A stretch of 64,000 nt of DNA from the NCBI GenBank assembly GCA_034440575.1, contig JAOTOL010001616.1:248001-312000 (forward strand), in the 5' to 3' direction. Below the pieces are notes generated by a model, which was given only the letters and a program-made list of their open reading frames with translations, did not search any database and was not told the DNA's origin. Shown here piece by piece: positions 12,160 through 26,040 of the stretch. The stretch's first letter is position 1. The number at the start of each line of letters is the position of its first letter. Position numbers and translations under genes: made by a program. This DNA comes from Imbricaverruca yamaguchii (Eukaryota; Arthropoda; Thecostraca; Neoverrucidae).

Positions 12160-13550
12160 GAAGGATAACAATTTGCAGGGGAAAATAATAAATTTAATAA
12201 TTATAGGCCAATCTCTTTGCTACCAATATTTTCGAAAGTACTGGAAAGATTAATACACTTTTGGGTATCATCATTTCTAAATGAAAATAATATCATGCAC
12301 CCATTGCAATTCGGCTTCAGAAAAAACACAGCGCATACATGCCAATTGCTTTGATGCATAACGAAGTAACTAAATCCCTTGTAAATAATAAATTAGTTTG
12401 TACTCTGTATCTTGATTTAAAAAAAGCTTTTGACACCGTCAGCATCAGCATTTTGTTACAAAAATTGAACTTTATTGGCTTTAGAGGAAATATATATAAA
12501 CTGTTAGCCTCATACTTATCTAATAGATCTCAAAGAGCCAAGATACATGACATCATCTCCCAACCATTACATGTCACAAAAGGTGTCCCTCAAGGTTCGA
12601 TTCTTGGACCTCTCCTATTCACTTTATACATTAACGATCTCTGCAATGTTTCCAATTTTGCTAGCTTTTACCTATTTGCAGACGACACTGCCGTAACTAT
12701 TACAGCCAATGATCATTATTAATTACAAAGTAAAGTAAATGAGGTAATACCCAAAATAATTACATGGTTTCATACCGACAGATTATCTATTAATGCTGAG
12801 AAGACTGGATATCAAATTTTTTTCCAGGAAACCATGTGATGACCTTCATGTCAAAATAAATACTTCCAATATTAGAAGGCATAGCTGTATAAAATATTTA
12901 GGTGTATTTATTGATGAAGACATGACATGGAAAAGCCATATAAATGCCATCTCTTCAAAACTTAGCAGGAATACTGGAATTATAGGCAAGTCTAGGTACT
13001 TTTTATCAACTTGTGAATTGCTTCTTCTGTATAATTATCTAATATTGCCATATTTAAATTATTGTGCTGTTGTCTGGGGAAGTACGTATCACTCTAAGCT
13101 TGATAAATTATTAAGTTGCGAAGCGTATTATTAGGATTGTTGAGAAGAAACCGTACTTATACCATACAAATGAATTGTTTATTAAACATAGAGTTCTAAA
13201 GTTTCTGGACATAGTTGATGAGCAATGTATTTACATCATGCTAGGTTTTCTAAATCAATCATTACCAGCACCTCTTTCTAATATGTTTCAACTTTATGAA
13301 CAAGGTGGCCTCAGGTTAGACAACATTTTCAATACCCTTTTCTGATATCAATTACAGAATGTTTTCATTACCCTTTATTGCACCAAAAGCCTGGAATAAA
13401 ATAATCTGCTCTCACTTCCACAGGATTGATGATGTACCTAGGAGTAAAATGATCTTGAAGAAACACATCAGACAATACATTATTAGAAAATATGAACTTT
13501 TCAATAATATGTTGGTAATGGTAATGTGCTATGCATGGTGATCTGGTATC
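12160..13550 (+). pseudogene. LINE reverse transcriptase fragment, CR1/Jockey-type
   Basis: Degenerate non-LTR retrotransposon ORF2 on the plus strand. In order I see NNYRPISLLP and QFGFRKN (12196-12330), then after a frame change DLKKAFDTV (palm motif A), GVPQGSILGPLL (about 12582), and FADD at 12675-12686 (motif C, both catalytic Asp present). After one in-frame stop (12720) and another frame change comes KYLGVFIDEDMTWKSHI (thumb side), followed near 13360-13540 by a C-terminal stretch with FIAPKAWNKI. The endonuclease domain and the N-terminal part are missing. At least three frame changes plus stops mean it cannot be active. No RNase H domain is seen, fitting the CR1/L2/Jockey groups over the I group. 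Confidence 0.85.
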
Positions 13551-14277
13551 ATTTGGACATTTTCGTTTAAGAATCATGTTTTCTTTTCTTTCTTCCTCTT
13601 CATACTTGGTCGTCCTTTTCCTTAGTGTCGTAGTAGTTTAGGAAATGCATGTGCAAGGTTACGATTTTGTATTATTTCCCATTAACACCTATAGCAATTA
13701 TTTTCGTGGAGCCCTCGAAGACGTTCTAGCTTTGCTAATTGTCTGGGGGCTTCAATCTTTACTAATATCTGGTGGCGGGATCTGTCCAGCAAGAAACAGG
13801 AGCGGGGAGTGGCGTGACCTGCCTTGATTTGCATACCATGACCTACCTCTCACCCTTGGAATTTAACGTAATTAGGTCGCACGGGTATGGAAGGGCACTC
13901 CTGCCTACCTATTAATGGGTAGGGGAATTTTATATAAAAAAAATGGTGTCAGTTGCGAGACCCGGTCTGTCCGGTTACGTCGCGTCACGTTGGCTCTTGT
14001 TTCGTGTCCAGAGCTCTGTTTTGGAAACATCAAGGGACCGCAACCACATACGCTATAGAACGCATGCTCCGTTCAGCATACTCACCGTGTTATAGTTATA
14101 GTCATAGTCATAGTCATAGGCGTTTAGTGAGTTCTCCATATTCATGGCTTTTTAGCACCCGCGTCAATACATGGTTCAATCATAAAAGAGAAACTCGAAG
14201 TATGAAAAAAAAACTAAATAACGCAAAACGTCAATGCAAAAAGAAATGCAAGTCAATGCAAATGATAAAACATGCCA
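13551..14277. other. Unassigned DNA between two LINE remnants
   Basis: A small (TATAGTCA)n-like stretch is present at about 14090-14120. The segment next to 14278 may include the 3' untranslated part of the minus-strand LINE, but I cannot define its end. Confidence 0.35.
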
Positions 14278-15660
14278 TCAAATACGCCCCTGAGCATCAA
14301 CCTTATTATTCCACGTGCTGACCACCCGATGCAGAAAGCTGCGCCTCGCAGCTACCGTATTAATGCGGGGCAGATCTAATTTGTTCGCGTCAGTTCCTCG
14401 AGTGCTCCTACTGGAGATTGCGAAGCGGAACTTAATACTGGCAGCCAATGTAAGGCGGCCAGATGTCGCAAGCAGTCTTCCAACCATGGCCAAATCGCGC
14501 TCCTGAAGCATGTTGTCGAACTTCAGCCAATCCAGGGCCTCTAGTGTCGCTGTAATGTGCTCTCGTTGACTTAAGCCAGAGACGATACGTGCGCCGAAAT
14601 TGATGACCTTTTGAATTCGGTGCTTCTGAGTTTTGTTGCAGCTCCCCAAACATTCATATGGTAATATATATGGGGGAATCTAATGCCTGAAACAGTAATT
14701 TTTTCGTTTCTGGGGAAATTTTGTGGCATAATTTTGACAGCCCGACGAGAACACAGTAGCAGCGGCGAGTTACTTGGGATATTTGTTTTTCCCATGATAA
14801 AGCTGAATCTACATAGATGCCGAGCATTTTGGCGCACGAGGGCTTGATTTCGTCGTCCCCAAATGTGATAGAGAAGTTTTCGCACAGTTTCAGACGCCGA
14901 TATTTTACAACTATTAGTTCCGTTTTGCTATGGTTGATTTTGAGCCGATTTTGGGTTAAACCGAATTAGAGCCATATTCAAGGTGTGCTCTACTCGTTGT
15001 TTTAATACTTCTAAATTTGCCGGGGTGAGTCCAAAAATTGCACGTCATCAGCATATGCGACCTATTTCCCGTCTGGGAGATGAGATCCAAGGTCGTTGGC
15101 GAAAATCAAATATAATTTTGGGCCACATAGAGAACCTTGAATCACACCGTGAGTCATTGGTAGCGCCCCAACGGAGCTGCCCTGAATTGTGTGAGTTCGA
15201 CCATGCAGCCAATCCCTAAATTAATGATCGTCAATGCCATACCAGCCCATCTTGTCTAACAGCCGACCGTGTTTCACAGTGTCAAACGCACGAGACGTAT
15301 CCGCTGCTAGGAGGGTCGCCACCCGACTACAAACTATACTTGTTGACAAAAAATGTACTGTCTCTAACATTGCTGTCTCCGTAGAATGCCTACTTCGAAA
15401 ACCGTGCTGATTTGGGCATAAAATATGATTCTCCTCCAAATACGTGGAAAGCTGGAGACAAGGCCAATTTTTCGCAAATCTTGCCAACAACGCTCAATAT
15501 CGATATGGGTCTAAAATTACCTGGGTCGCTACGATCGCCCTTCTTATACAGCAGCAAAACGCTCGCCTCCTTCCATCCGGCTGGAACGCCACCAGTGCGC
15601 AGTGAACTATTCACTACGTGCAGCAAATGCGGCCCTATCACACAAACGCGGCCCTAACAC
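14278..15660 (-). pseudogene. LINE reverse transcriptase fragment, second CR1/Jockey-type element
   Basis: Read on the minus strand from 15660 downwards, the peptide starts with VVNSSLRTGGVPAGWKEASV, then KKGDRSDPGNFRPISIL, HGFRSRHSTETA and DTSRAFDTV (motif A). A degraded GVIQGSLCGPKLYLI precedes VAYADDVQF (motif C YADD, codons at 15044-15055). The C-terminal part (about 14885-14278) includes LGIYVD, INFGARIVSG, LDWLKFDNML and a terminal VVSTWNNKV. It spans at least three frames and has internal stops. Endonuclease is absent. Its sequence differs from the 12.2-kb LINE, so it is a different family of the same broad group. Confidence 0.85.
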
Positions 15661-17950
15661 GCATGTTATACACGCAGTAACATGTCAAAGCCACTGCATT
15701 CGTTCCGAACAAGGAAATCAAGGGCTACAAAGAATAGCAACATTGTGAAATTGGTCAGAATTAAAACTCAACGATGAAGCATTCAGACATCAGTGATGCT
15801 GACCAAGTTTGTCTTAGTCATGGGCACGCAAGAGCTCGTTTTTTCCATTCAAGCAAGTATGTCTTCAAGTGCAGTTCGAACAGTTGTGTGTCTGCATGGC
15901 ACATACATATGAGACATTACTTAACTTTTTGCCGAACATTTTCATTTTCTTCGTGACCGAGTTCATTGATGCGCTGACTATAGGCTGTTCAGCGTCAGTT
16001 TCCAGGCATTGTCAGGTGACTTGATAGTTTGCGATCGGCACTACAATGCGTGACTCGTGATTGTATCTGAATCAAGCCAACGCCAGTCTGGTCTGTGTGC
16101 AACACTTTTTGCATGTTTCTGCAAGTGCAGGGAATGCAGATTGAGCAGATATTTGCAATAAAGGCGAGCATGATTCGTTCACTTTCTTCCGACTGTTGAC
16201 CGCTCACCTTTTTCGTGCACACGATAAAACGCCTTGCAGAGTACACACTTCAGTGTCACGTCTGTGTGGAACCTGATTTAGCACCCGCCCCTGCACGGCA
16301 TTTTGCCACCTTCCTCAGCACAGGGGAGGGAAGTTATGATTCCCCAACGTTTTCGAACGCAGTGTTAACGACACGAAGCAAACAAAAAACTGCTATAGCA
16401 TGAATATCATACATAATAATGACAACCAATATTGCTAGAATAGCATTTCATAAGATGTTGGCATACAAACAGACTACGGTCTCTGCTATATATTAAGCGT
16501 CAGATGACAAGTGTTGACTTCTGGCTGGAAGCTTTCCAAGAGGTGGCCATAAATAATATTTATTTACAATATATTCGGGCATAAACATAGACGCGAAATT
16601 CAGCTTCACCATTCAAACACGCTCGATAAAAGTTCTGAAGCCGAAAACGACTATCAGTGGCCAAGCTTAGACAGCAACGTCCGAGGACATTGGGAAGTCG
16701 GTGGTCCGGGCAGGCGCGCCAGCTGGATTGTCCGCCGCCCCAACACGTCCAGCACCAGCCGTTCGGGGCTGATAAGTGAGGCCAATTACAGATAGTCGCG
16801 CGAATTCGGCCACACAAGCCGATTGACACGTCTTCTCAGGCTACAGTTCGGTCACGTCACACCAAGTCATTTTAACGCTCGCCCTTTTTTCGTGGTTGTG
16901 AAAAGTTGCTAGGGGTTCAGTGCACTCAGTCCGCGCGCTGGAGGTAGGGGAGCTGCAGCGAAGTCAGATCCGTCCAGTCGTGCTCGACAGCATTCCTCCA
17001 CCAGTTGGTGACATCAATATCCAATGCCCGAATTTAGCGTCCAACACCTAAGCAAGACGCAAGAGAAGTGTGCGATACATTCATGAATTCAGCGATACAG
17101 ACGTTATCACGTGGCCGGCCTTTCAAAACTCCCCGACACTCCCACGCTCTCGCCGTGACAGGGCGGGCGGCGACCCAAAACAGTGGCCGCTTCCCACGGT
17201 GGCGCTGGACGAGGCCGGGCGCCTCCACAATCAGCTGACCGGCGCGGCCACAGGTGCGTATTAGTGCGCCACTCCCGCCACACTGACGGCCATTGTGGCG
17301 CGCTGTCGGTCGGGAATGCGAGCCGATGACGACGGCTAATGGTCGACGACAGAGGAGCCACCGAACCGACCACGCAGACTGGGAGCACCTCGCGCGGGCA
17401 GGGGCGCTTCCAGGAATTGTCATGAGGCAACTCATCTGGAGGGGCGTCATTCCTCGGAGGGATGCCACTGAGGAGATGCCTGGTGGGGTGACACTGGCCG
17501 AGACTGCGTTGAGCGTGGGGCTGGGGGTGCACTCGAGTATATTCAAGTGGATCGGGCGCCCCAGCCTCCAGCAATGGACCTAGGGGAGTGGGGGGGGGGC
17601 GGTTGCACTTGAGCCTGCCTGTAAGGGTCGCCTTTTTCCAGACAGAGCGGTGCCACATTTCCATGGGGATCGGGGACATGGTCCTAGTATGCTCCTGTAT
17701 CCGCCCCTGTACGGAGGGTATTGTGGAGGGCAGATCCGGCGGTAGATCTGCCGTCTCCCTGAAATTACCGAGGAGTGGATCAGACGAACAAACGGGAACA
17801 GTTTCCGAACGTCCATGTCAAATATATCTGGCATCTGAACCAAGGTAGTAAACTAGTTTAATTTTGCTTTTGCTCAGATCTAAGTGTAATTGTTAGATAG
17901 CACGTGAAATACAGAGTGGAAACGGATGGCATTGTATTTACATGTGGCAG
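15661..17950. other. Unassigned DNA, GC-rich from about 16.6 to 17.8 kb
   Basis: Overlapping open frames on both strands at 17034-17680 (up to 190 codons) reflect high GC. None shows conserved motifs, and codon choice does not single out one frame. No tandem array is seen here. Confidence 0.4.
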
Positions 17951-17964
17951 AGCTTTGATTGACA

Positions 17965-18051
17965 AGGTGAGTGAGATTGTGACAGAGTGGGTGAGATTGT
18001 GAGGTGTGGGTGAGAGAGTAATGTGCAGCGAGATGAGGTCTGGGTGAGACA
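17965..18051. repeat. ~35-bp repeats, inverted relative to the 18.9-kb array
   Basis: On the minus strand this segment contains CTCACCCAGACCTCATCTCG, GCTGCACATTACTCTCTCAC and CCACACCTCAC. These are the same motifs as the array at 18858-19130, in opposite orientation. Two to three degenerate units. Confidence 0.7.
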
Positions 18052-18857
18052 GTCAGATATGACTCCCTGGTCATATCTGATTGACAGGTATCTGCTAGAT
18101 GTGAAGCTGGATCTCATAATGTCACCCGGGGAAACATTCGAATTACATATCTATCAAACGCATGTGGCAGACAGGCCATACACGGCACAGCATACCTTAA
18201 ACGGCTAGGGTACGGACCAACGCATGGAGATAGGGTGCAGATGGGGAGCTGGCAGGCGGATGGAGACTCAGCTTCTCTTGGGATGAATGAAAGTCAGCTT
18301 CTGATGACCGAGAGCATCCTCCTCCCAAAATATTGGCTGTGCCCCCCCCCCCCCCCCAGTAATTTCAGCTGTAACATGGAACCCTATGTCGTATGACCTC
18401 CCAAATCCATTTGGTACCGCCCATTACCTTTATGTAGTGTGCACTCCGAATAATTTTCAAATACCTACACTAATGGGAAGAGCCGGATAGCCACTTTCGT
18501 ATTATAATTCCATAAAAACACATTTTATGATATTTGTTAGCAACGATATTAAAGAGTGAATTAGCCACTGAATAGAAATCAAAGCGACCGACATTTTTGG
18601 GAGCAGTATGCAAACGAATTGAAGGTACCCTGCGCCACATGCTATCCCACGGGTTTCCCACGGTGTCGAACAAGTCACATGACCACAAGGACCCCTTGCA
18701 AAGTGAGTTGTTGATGAACATTTCTCTTTCTATGTTTTTCAGGACCGACTTATTTGCTTTCATGGGTTCTCTGAAAATGCTGACATACGATGTGCTAGCA
18801 CATCGAATGCAATGAGGTATGGGATGAGAGACGCGTATGTGCTTGTGAGAGCATCCG
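18052..18857. other. Unassigned spacer between inverted 35-bp repeats
   Basis: Contains a pure C-run of 16 bases at 18342-18357. No gene motif is recognised; the longest open frame (minus strand, 18470-18871) matches nothing I know. Confidence 0.4.
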
Positions 18858-19130
18858 TGTCTCTCACCCATGACTCATCTCGCTAAACATTTCCTCTCTC
18901 ACCCATACCTCACTTGCTTGCACATTTACTCTACCACCCACACCTCATCTCGCCGCGCATTTCCTCTCTCACCCATACCTCATCTCGCCGCACATTTACT
19001 CTCTTACCCGCACCTCATCTTGCTGCGCATTTCCTCTCTCACCCATACCTCATCTCGCTGCACATCTACTCAGAGCATTTGCGTCTCTCATTGACACCTC
19101 ATTTCGCTGCACGTTCACTCTCTCATCTGC
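18858..19130. repeat. 35-bp minisatellite, about 7 units
   Basis: ACCCATACCT recurs at 18901, 18971 and 19041, with the variants ACCCACACCT at 18936 and ACCCGCACCT at 19006, giving a 35-bp period. Units continue CATCTCGCCGCRCATTTMCT. Units at the edges are degenerate. Confidence 0.88.
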
Positions 19131-20069
19131 CTTTCCCATCTCAATTTCCATCTCCGCCTTCAGCCCACGGTCATACCGATCGCATTTGTTCCCACACCGG
19201 CATCGGCGCTGCCGACTTCCTCTCCTTCCGACCGCCGACTGGCGGCTGCGCGCTGCCGACGGCGGCACTATCAAAGTGATAGCGTGGCCAGATTACATGC
19301 ACTTCAGTGTCACTGATGAAGGGTAGTGATGATTGAGGCCGGCGCGATCGAATCACGCCGAGTAAGCGGGCCCGATAATTGTCGGTCGCCGGCCGTTCTC
19401 ACGGACGTCGACACAATGCGTCGGCCGGTGTGTTCGCCCCAGCCTGCCGCTGCCGCGCCGCCGACGCGCTCGCAGCACGGCCGCCCATTGACACGGCGCG
19501 ACGAGCGCGCTCAGTCATCGCGCCGCCGCTAAATTATCGCCGAAATGCCCGATAATTGCAATTCAAAGGCAGCGATATTCAAATCAACAGCGTGAGTTGC
19601 ACATCGGCATGAAGTATCTGTCTGTAAATTACCTATCTTTTTTCCATTCGTCTTACTCGGCGGCAATAATGGCCGGCGCCGGGGTTCGGTCTTAATTGGC
19701 CGCGCGGCGCGGGTCGACGCGCCGTTTGTGGCGCGGCGCGTCATCGCCGCTGCGCCGTGGCCGGCCCAGATTCGTCTCGGCGCGCCGTGCTCGCGCCTGC
19801 AGCTCGCGCTGCACAACGGCCCGCCTGATTAAATCCCATTGAAAACGGATATTATTAATACGTGTTGTCGGCTGTCAAAGGCCAGCCGTTCGTCTCCGTC
19901 GATAACTTAATTACGCGTGACTGTTTTGGATGCGGCGCGGCCGGCCGGCAGTGTTGAAAGTTGGGCGAACCAGTGACTTTAATGCACGGTTGCAGCGCAG
20001 CTCGAGCGCAGCATGACATTGCCCGGGGATTACGAGGCCGAGGACACCGATAACTGTGTAATTCTCCGG
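19131..20069. other. CpG-rich block
   Basis: Dense GCGCGG, CGCCG and GGCCGGC motifs, mixed with ordinary AT-richer sequence. CpG is not depleted. It could be a CpG-island-like regulatory region or unmethylated invertebrate DNA. I see no coding motif. Confidence 0.4.
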
Positions 20070-20870
20070 TGGCAGAGCGGTGGCGAGCCTCAGACCGCAC
20101 TACTCTTCAGTAGAGGAGCAAGGGTGGCGAGAGCAAGGTCACACTGTCCTCCAGTACAGGCACATGGGTGGGGAGAAACTGGCGACACTCTCCCTCCCCA
20201 AACAGAGGAACGAGGGCGGAGAGAGAAATGCCACACTATCCTTGCCCTCCAGTACAGGCACATGGGTGGGGAGAAGCAGGTGGCACTTCCCCCCCTCCAA
20301 CAAGGAAACATGGGTGAGGAGACGAAAACTGCACTATCCGCACATCCCTCTGCTGGGATATACCCAGCAGAGGGGATGGGTGGAGAGAGGCAGGCGACGC
20401 CACCCCAGCGAAGAAAAATGTGTCGGAAGATGAAGGCTTGCTGTCCCAACAGAGTGGATTGGAGGGGAGGCAGACGACGCCACCACTAGCAGAGGAACAT
20501 GGGTGGGGAGATGAGGGCTATGCTAGAGGGCAAAGATACACCAGGATGGAGAGAGGCAGGCAGGCAACACTACCCCAAACAGGAGGGTAATGGTGGTAAA
20601 ATATGACCATTGAGGGGCATACATGATAAAAATACTGCGCCCAGCAAAGTGAGGAAGCACAGATTAATCAATACACTCCAGCGGATGGATAGGAGCAGGC
20701 AACACTACCTCCGGGCAGAGGAGCGTGTATGTGTAAAAACTGGCAACACTACACCCCGGCAGGGGAGCATGGGTGGATGGAAGCAGGCGATACTACACCC
20801 GAGCAGAAGAGGATGGGTGCATGGAAGCAGGCGATACTACACCCCCGCAGAGGAGCATTGATGACCTCTG
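20070..20870. repeat. Degenerate ~45-55 bp minisatellite
   Basis: Loosely repeated phrases such as GAGGAGCATGGGTGG, GGCACATGGGTGGGGAGA, GCAGGCGACAC and CACTACCCC recur through about 800 bp with variable spacing. The final units (20700-20860) are the best conserved, with GAGCATGGGTGGATGGAAGC. Apparent Gly/His/Arg-rich open frames are by-products. Confidence 0.7.
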
Positions 20871-23800
20871 GTTGGTAGTCTGATCGGTCGCCATAGGTGA
20901 CGACCCTCTACGATTGATACATTGTACCCTTCCTTTGTCTCGCACACTACCGACGGGTAGAGACATTGCTTTACGCTAGCAACATCGTAACACGCTTTTC
21001 GGAGGAGTAATATCGGGCGTCTTTTTTTTGCAGTTGAACGACTAGGGCTAGTATTAGTACCCGAACAAGTGATCCGCTGCCATCCCTCGTGCACGCTCGC
21101 CTCGCTGCTTTAGTGGCTGACATCGAACCAAAGCTGTTGCCTGCTGTACGGGCGGGCAGTCATTCAGCTTCAAGTGACCGCGTGCTTGCAAGTCACAGAG
21201 CAAGTGAGTTGTCTGCCGCCGACGTAACCCGGTCACGTCCAACGAGAGCGGTGCGGACTCATGCATATGGCGGCGGCGATTGGCGGCGAGCGGCTCTGGA
21301 TTGGCGGCCACTGAGCTGAAATGCCAGCTGTCGAGGAGCGATAAACAGTCCCACTCCGGCTCTGATGTAGGCTGCCTGACAGACGACTGAAGAGCGCAGA
21401 CTTCACTCGGTATACAGACACCTTCGGCGGCCCGACGCAGGCTGTGCTGCGGCGCAGCATCGCCGAGAAGCGCAATCGTCGCTGACTGACTCGCTGTTGG
21501 CCGGGGGTGAATGCACACACTTTTCACTTCGTGCTCTCGTGTGGGAAGAAGACCCCTCACCCTGACCGGCCTGTCGGTGCGGTGTGGGCTGCGCCTCATT
21601 TATTTACTCCCTGATTAGGTGTAGGTATTCGGTTTCTACGTTATGGCCACGCTGGTGTCAAATGTCGAAGCTATGCGTTTTCATTTGCTCCCGTGTTGCC
21701 ATTTCAAACTGGCGAGAATCCGGGGACATTCGCACGTGCTGCGAGCGCTCGCTCAGTCGGCTACTTTGCCGGCGTGCTCGTGTAACACGCCGCGGTGGCG
21801 CCACTTCGCCGGCGGCGCCGTACTGGCCGAGTGAGCGCGGCACGTCTGCACCTCACCTGCCGCGTGATCGACACATCACCTGCCGGCAACTCTCGGCACC
21901 GCGAGCCGGCGCCGACACCGGCCGCTCTAACTGCCACCAGGAATGCCGCGCCGGCGGAAGGGTCGCGTCGGCGCGTGGCGCCTGGCCGGCCGGCGACGTG
22001 TGCACGTACATCGCACGCGCATCAGCCGGCACAGTTGCCGCCGACAGCCGCCATTGTTTTGTTTGCCGGGCGGCGGCGGCGCGTGCCGTTAACCCGGCCG
22101 TCCGACGCGGCGCGCCGACACTGGTCAATTAGCCGCGCGCGCTGTTTTCCCGCCGAATAGTCGTCATTCCTGGCTGACGGCGGCGCGCCACGCGCGGGTG
22201 GAGACGATCATCTGGCGCGCCCGGCCATCAGATGCCTCCACGTGCTGAGGAGATGGGCCGGCCGGCGGAGCTGGAGTCTCACGCGTGCTGACAGCACACT
22301 GTGGGAGCACAGACAGGCAGCACTCGGTCGTTAATGATCACAATCTCCACCCCAGGAACACAGCACACAACCTGGTTATCGATGTCATTTGGCTGGCTAC
22401 TTTGGCTCAGGAGCGCATCGACTGCATTGCGTTGCGTTACGGGGCCCATTATCGATGCGATTTAATGCGATACTAACTAAGCTTCTGATTATGGAGAAAT
22501 GATGGGCAAACCTGAACTTTCAAAAGCATGCGGTCTATCTTCCCAAGGGGATCGGATTATCTGTCCCTCCAAAATATTTTTTTAATGGCAAGGTTCACAT
22601 AAAAATGAAGAAGAGTCGTTACGTAGTTCCGGATAAGACTCGAAGAATGCGTGCAGTATTTTGTATAATCTAGGGCCAAAATCCAGTTCATCGCGGTTCA
22701 TCGAAGTTGATGTGCCATATTTGTACGGCCAGCTGCTAGTCCGGGTAAAACGCTACTGGCAGTATATTTTAGCGATACTTCCATGATGGCTTATCGAAGC
22801 ATCACAGTAGGCGGATTTGCAACAGCAATTACGTTAATGCAACCGTCTAGTCGCTTTAGATCCTTCCAAGTCATTTTTTGATTCAATTAAGACATTCCAG
22901 ACATGACCAAAGAACGTATATCACACAGCGTTTGATATTAATGAGAATTGGTTTCAGACTTGTAATCTGTGATCACAGTTTTCACATGAACAACAACTGT
23001 TGTTTGGTAGTACGCAGAAAGCCATGCTAGACGGAAATGTTCAACAGTAACCTTCAACTGAATCATTTTGTATTCCCAAACCCATACTCCAGGTCGCGGC
23101 AATCAAACAAAGCAGTCGGTGCACGGGCGTCCTACTCGAGAGTTGTGGGGGGACGACCATCTATTCTTTGTGAAGTTTGAGCATGTCGGGAGTATCAGGT
23201 ATGGATGTACAAACTTGGTTGGTATTAATGGAGTATACTTGTGTTGTTATTTTCATCTACTGTAGCTCCGGAAATTGGCTTAGAACAGCATCCTTCGCTT
23301 ATTTGACCACAGCGCCAATTTGCCATCTAGCAGTCCTTACGTCGACCACCATATACCGTAGAGCTGAGTGCAGTCTCCACGTTAATCAGAAAGCCTATTG
23401 TTATTCGCCTATAAACCTGTAATATTCTTAGGCTTAATTATACTTATTTCAACAACGTCGTCAGCAAACACTATTTTGTCATGGAACCCGTTGTGATAAT
23501 TCCAATTAGTGATCGCTTCTAATTTATGCTCATGATCAGGTTTTATGCTTATGCTTATATGCTTATGCTTCTGATTAACTTATGCCAGGTCTGCTCTCTT
23601 CATCTTGTTCCTGAACGACAGCAAAACGCCGTCAATTACCGCTGCAAAACCGACCAGTGACAAGAGTATACAAGACAATTAGTTGAACCGAAAGGTAAGA
23701 CTATGATGTGACCTGTCGTTCTCTGAATAATAATATTGCCTTTCAACCTTACGTGACACTAAAGATCTCAGGTATGCTCAATTTTAAATCTGCAAATATT

Positions 23801-26040
23801 GCTTAACCTCTTGCAATTTCAACGAGCATTACAAGCCTCTTTGCATTGCCAAGGTGATTCTAAATGTTATTTTCAGTAGTTGAGAGCACGTGACCCTATA
23901 TCGAGCCAACACAGATAATTACGATCGCTGTCCCTGCAGGAGACGCACTGGCCGCAGCCGAGCCTAATGATACCGCAATACTACTGCTGCAATGCCACCT
24001 GATACCTGTCGAGTCTAATGAATGTCGAGTCCTACTGCTGCAAAGAGCCTGTCAGGGCCACGTCCGTTCATTCACTAACAGATCCTTTTGAACATTTCCT
24101 CAGATTCTTCGTGCAAAAATTGAACTTCATTTGACGGAAGTACAAATTTCTAGAACTGCAATGGTTCTCAGTGAGGATTCGGTATGTAACTCGGAGGAAT
24201 ACACTTTTGTCATCAATCGTAATCAATAGCAGTCCGCACAATTCAGAGGCCCAACTTCTCAGCTGACTGGTGGCCATTCCGCCTTGTCAGGTTCAAGGGC
24301 CAACAATACCATTGTCTATGTAGTTACATCTTGTGACAGTGATGTTGAAATATAATTACACATTATCGTATGCTAAGAACAACAATCGAAACTAAGCTGG
24401 ATGTAGCTTAAGGACGTAGGTAAGCATCACCGGTATGGTTTTCCATTAAGTTCCGGAACTATGACTTCGGAACTTTCAGATTGGCCCACAATTTTCAGAG
24501 AATTAGCATTAGGACTATAGCATTACATGACAATGTCTGACAATTTTAGCAAGTTTTGAGACAAGTCCAGCCATAGCTACGTGAGAGCGATATTTTACAA
24601 AAAAATAAGGTTTTTGTTGGCCCATCTGTCCGAGAGAAAACGATATTCTCTGGATCATCAGATCAAAACATACATTTTTAGAAAGTCGACATTCACTGAT
24701 GAGGCATTTCTCTTCGCATATTCCGTACTGGTTTCGAGCTGGATTCTCCTTTGCCCACCATTGGACACCACACTGAGACAAGTCCATTCATACCTACGAA
24801 GGTGTGAATGGTCATGCCAGGCATCTGACGATGTCTCTTTCTCAGCGTGTGCTTTGTGAATAGCCTTGTCCAGAACATCAGACCATCTCATTTGGACGGG
24901 TCTTGTTTGGCTTGCTGAGGCATCTTATGGCCTCTGCAGCACATGACAGAGTCATTGACATTTAGTCCCGCCAACTACCGCTCTATTTTCATGAAGCTGT
25001 CTTCTTCGTTCCCGTGCCTTGTTTTATTCAACTTACCTAGCAGTAAAACGTCCTTTAAAATTATCTGGTTCGTCGATGTCGTGTGCTACGTCTGTACCTA
25101 CTAAGTAATGGTCACGAACTTTGCCAGACCTGACCTCTTTTGAAGTACTGTGAAGAGATGAGTTTGAGGTCGTGGTGTATGTACATCTGGGGAGCATTTT
25201 TAGTCAGCATGTGACTGGTAGATAACATGTTTCAGGTGAATATTGTCGTGCTACTTGGACAAACTTCCTGAAGCATAGCGTTTCATTGCTTACTTCTGCT
25301 TTTCATACAGAGCTGTAGCACCCCGTCGCTTTTAGTCAGAGCATTGTCGTCTATTTCGTCCTCTGTGTATTCATTTTGAATGGTTATGTGAGTGCTGAAT
25401 ATCTTATAATCCATATCACCATTATGTTTGTCTGATTTATATGTCCTTTGCGTATCCTCCGGTCGCATCTGATCTATTTATTTCCTATGCCTATCCAAAA
25501 ATCGTCAAATCTCTTCAATTCATGTTGCATCACATATAATTGTGGGGGGGGGCAGTCATCTGGACCCCGTCATAATCTGTTCCAATGCTGGCGAGGCGTA
25601 CGTAGAGTTCAACAATACATAACTCTTTACCTGTCTCATCTTGGCAGTAACCTACGCTCAAATATGGCACACAAAAAACTTTTAATTTTAACGATGCCCA
25701 CCACATTGCTATTTGTACCCTATGGCTACAGTAAGAGCAAATCATGTCAACTTTGAATAAAAGTATAATATGCTTCAATGACCTGACGGCACAGAAAATG
25801 GCCTTCACTCTACTGTCTCAAGGATAAATTTGTTCTGTCTACACCGTGTGGACCTAATTACCCAACCCTTCAACGACTTGCACATCATTAGCATGTACTA
25901 GTTAAACGCATTGCATGCAATGCACTATCTAGATGTACGCGTAATCAAAAACAGTACCAGATGAGAGTGCACCGATATATTATCAACACTCCCTCTGACT
26001 GACTGACAACACAGAAATGATGACTGACAGCACGCTCATG
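20871..26040. other. Long stretch without assigned features
   Basis: The segment at about 21.1-22.3 kb is CpG-rich and open in many frames on both strands, without recognisable domains. From 22.4 to 26.0 kb base composition is balanced to AT-rich, with many stops. A tiny TGCTTATGCTTA repeat is at about 23550. I found no SINE head, LINE motif, long array or inverted repeat. Confidence 0.4.

Noticed and set aside
17034..17680. Overlapping 170-190 codon minus-strand frames as a gene
   Set aside because: Several frames are open at once on both strands in GC-rich DNA, with no motif favouring one.
24515..24891. Minus-strand frame that looked like a transposase or retroelement fragment
   Set aside because: No catalytic or zinc-binding motif can be identified and frames are short and disjoint.
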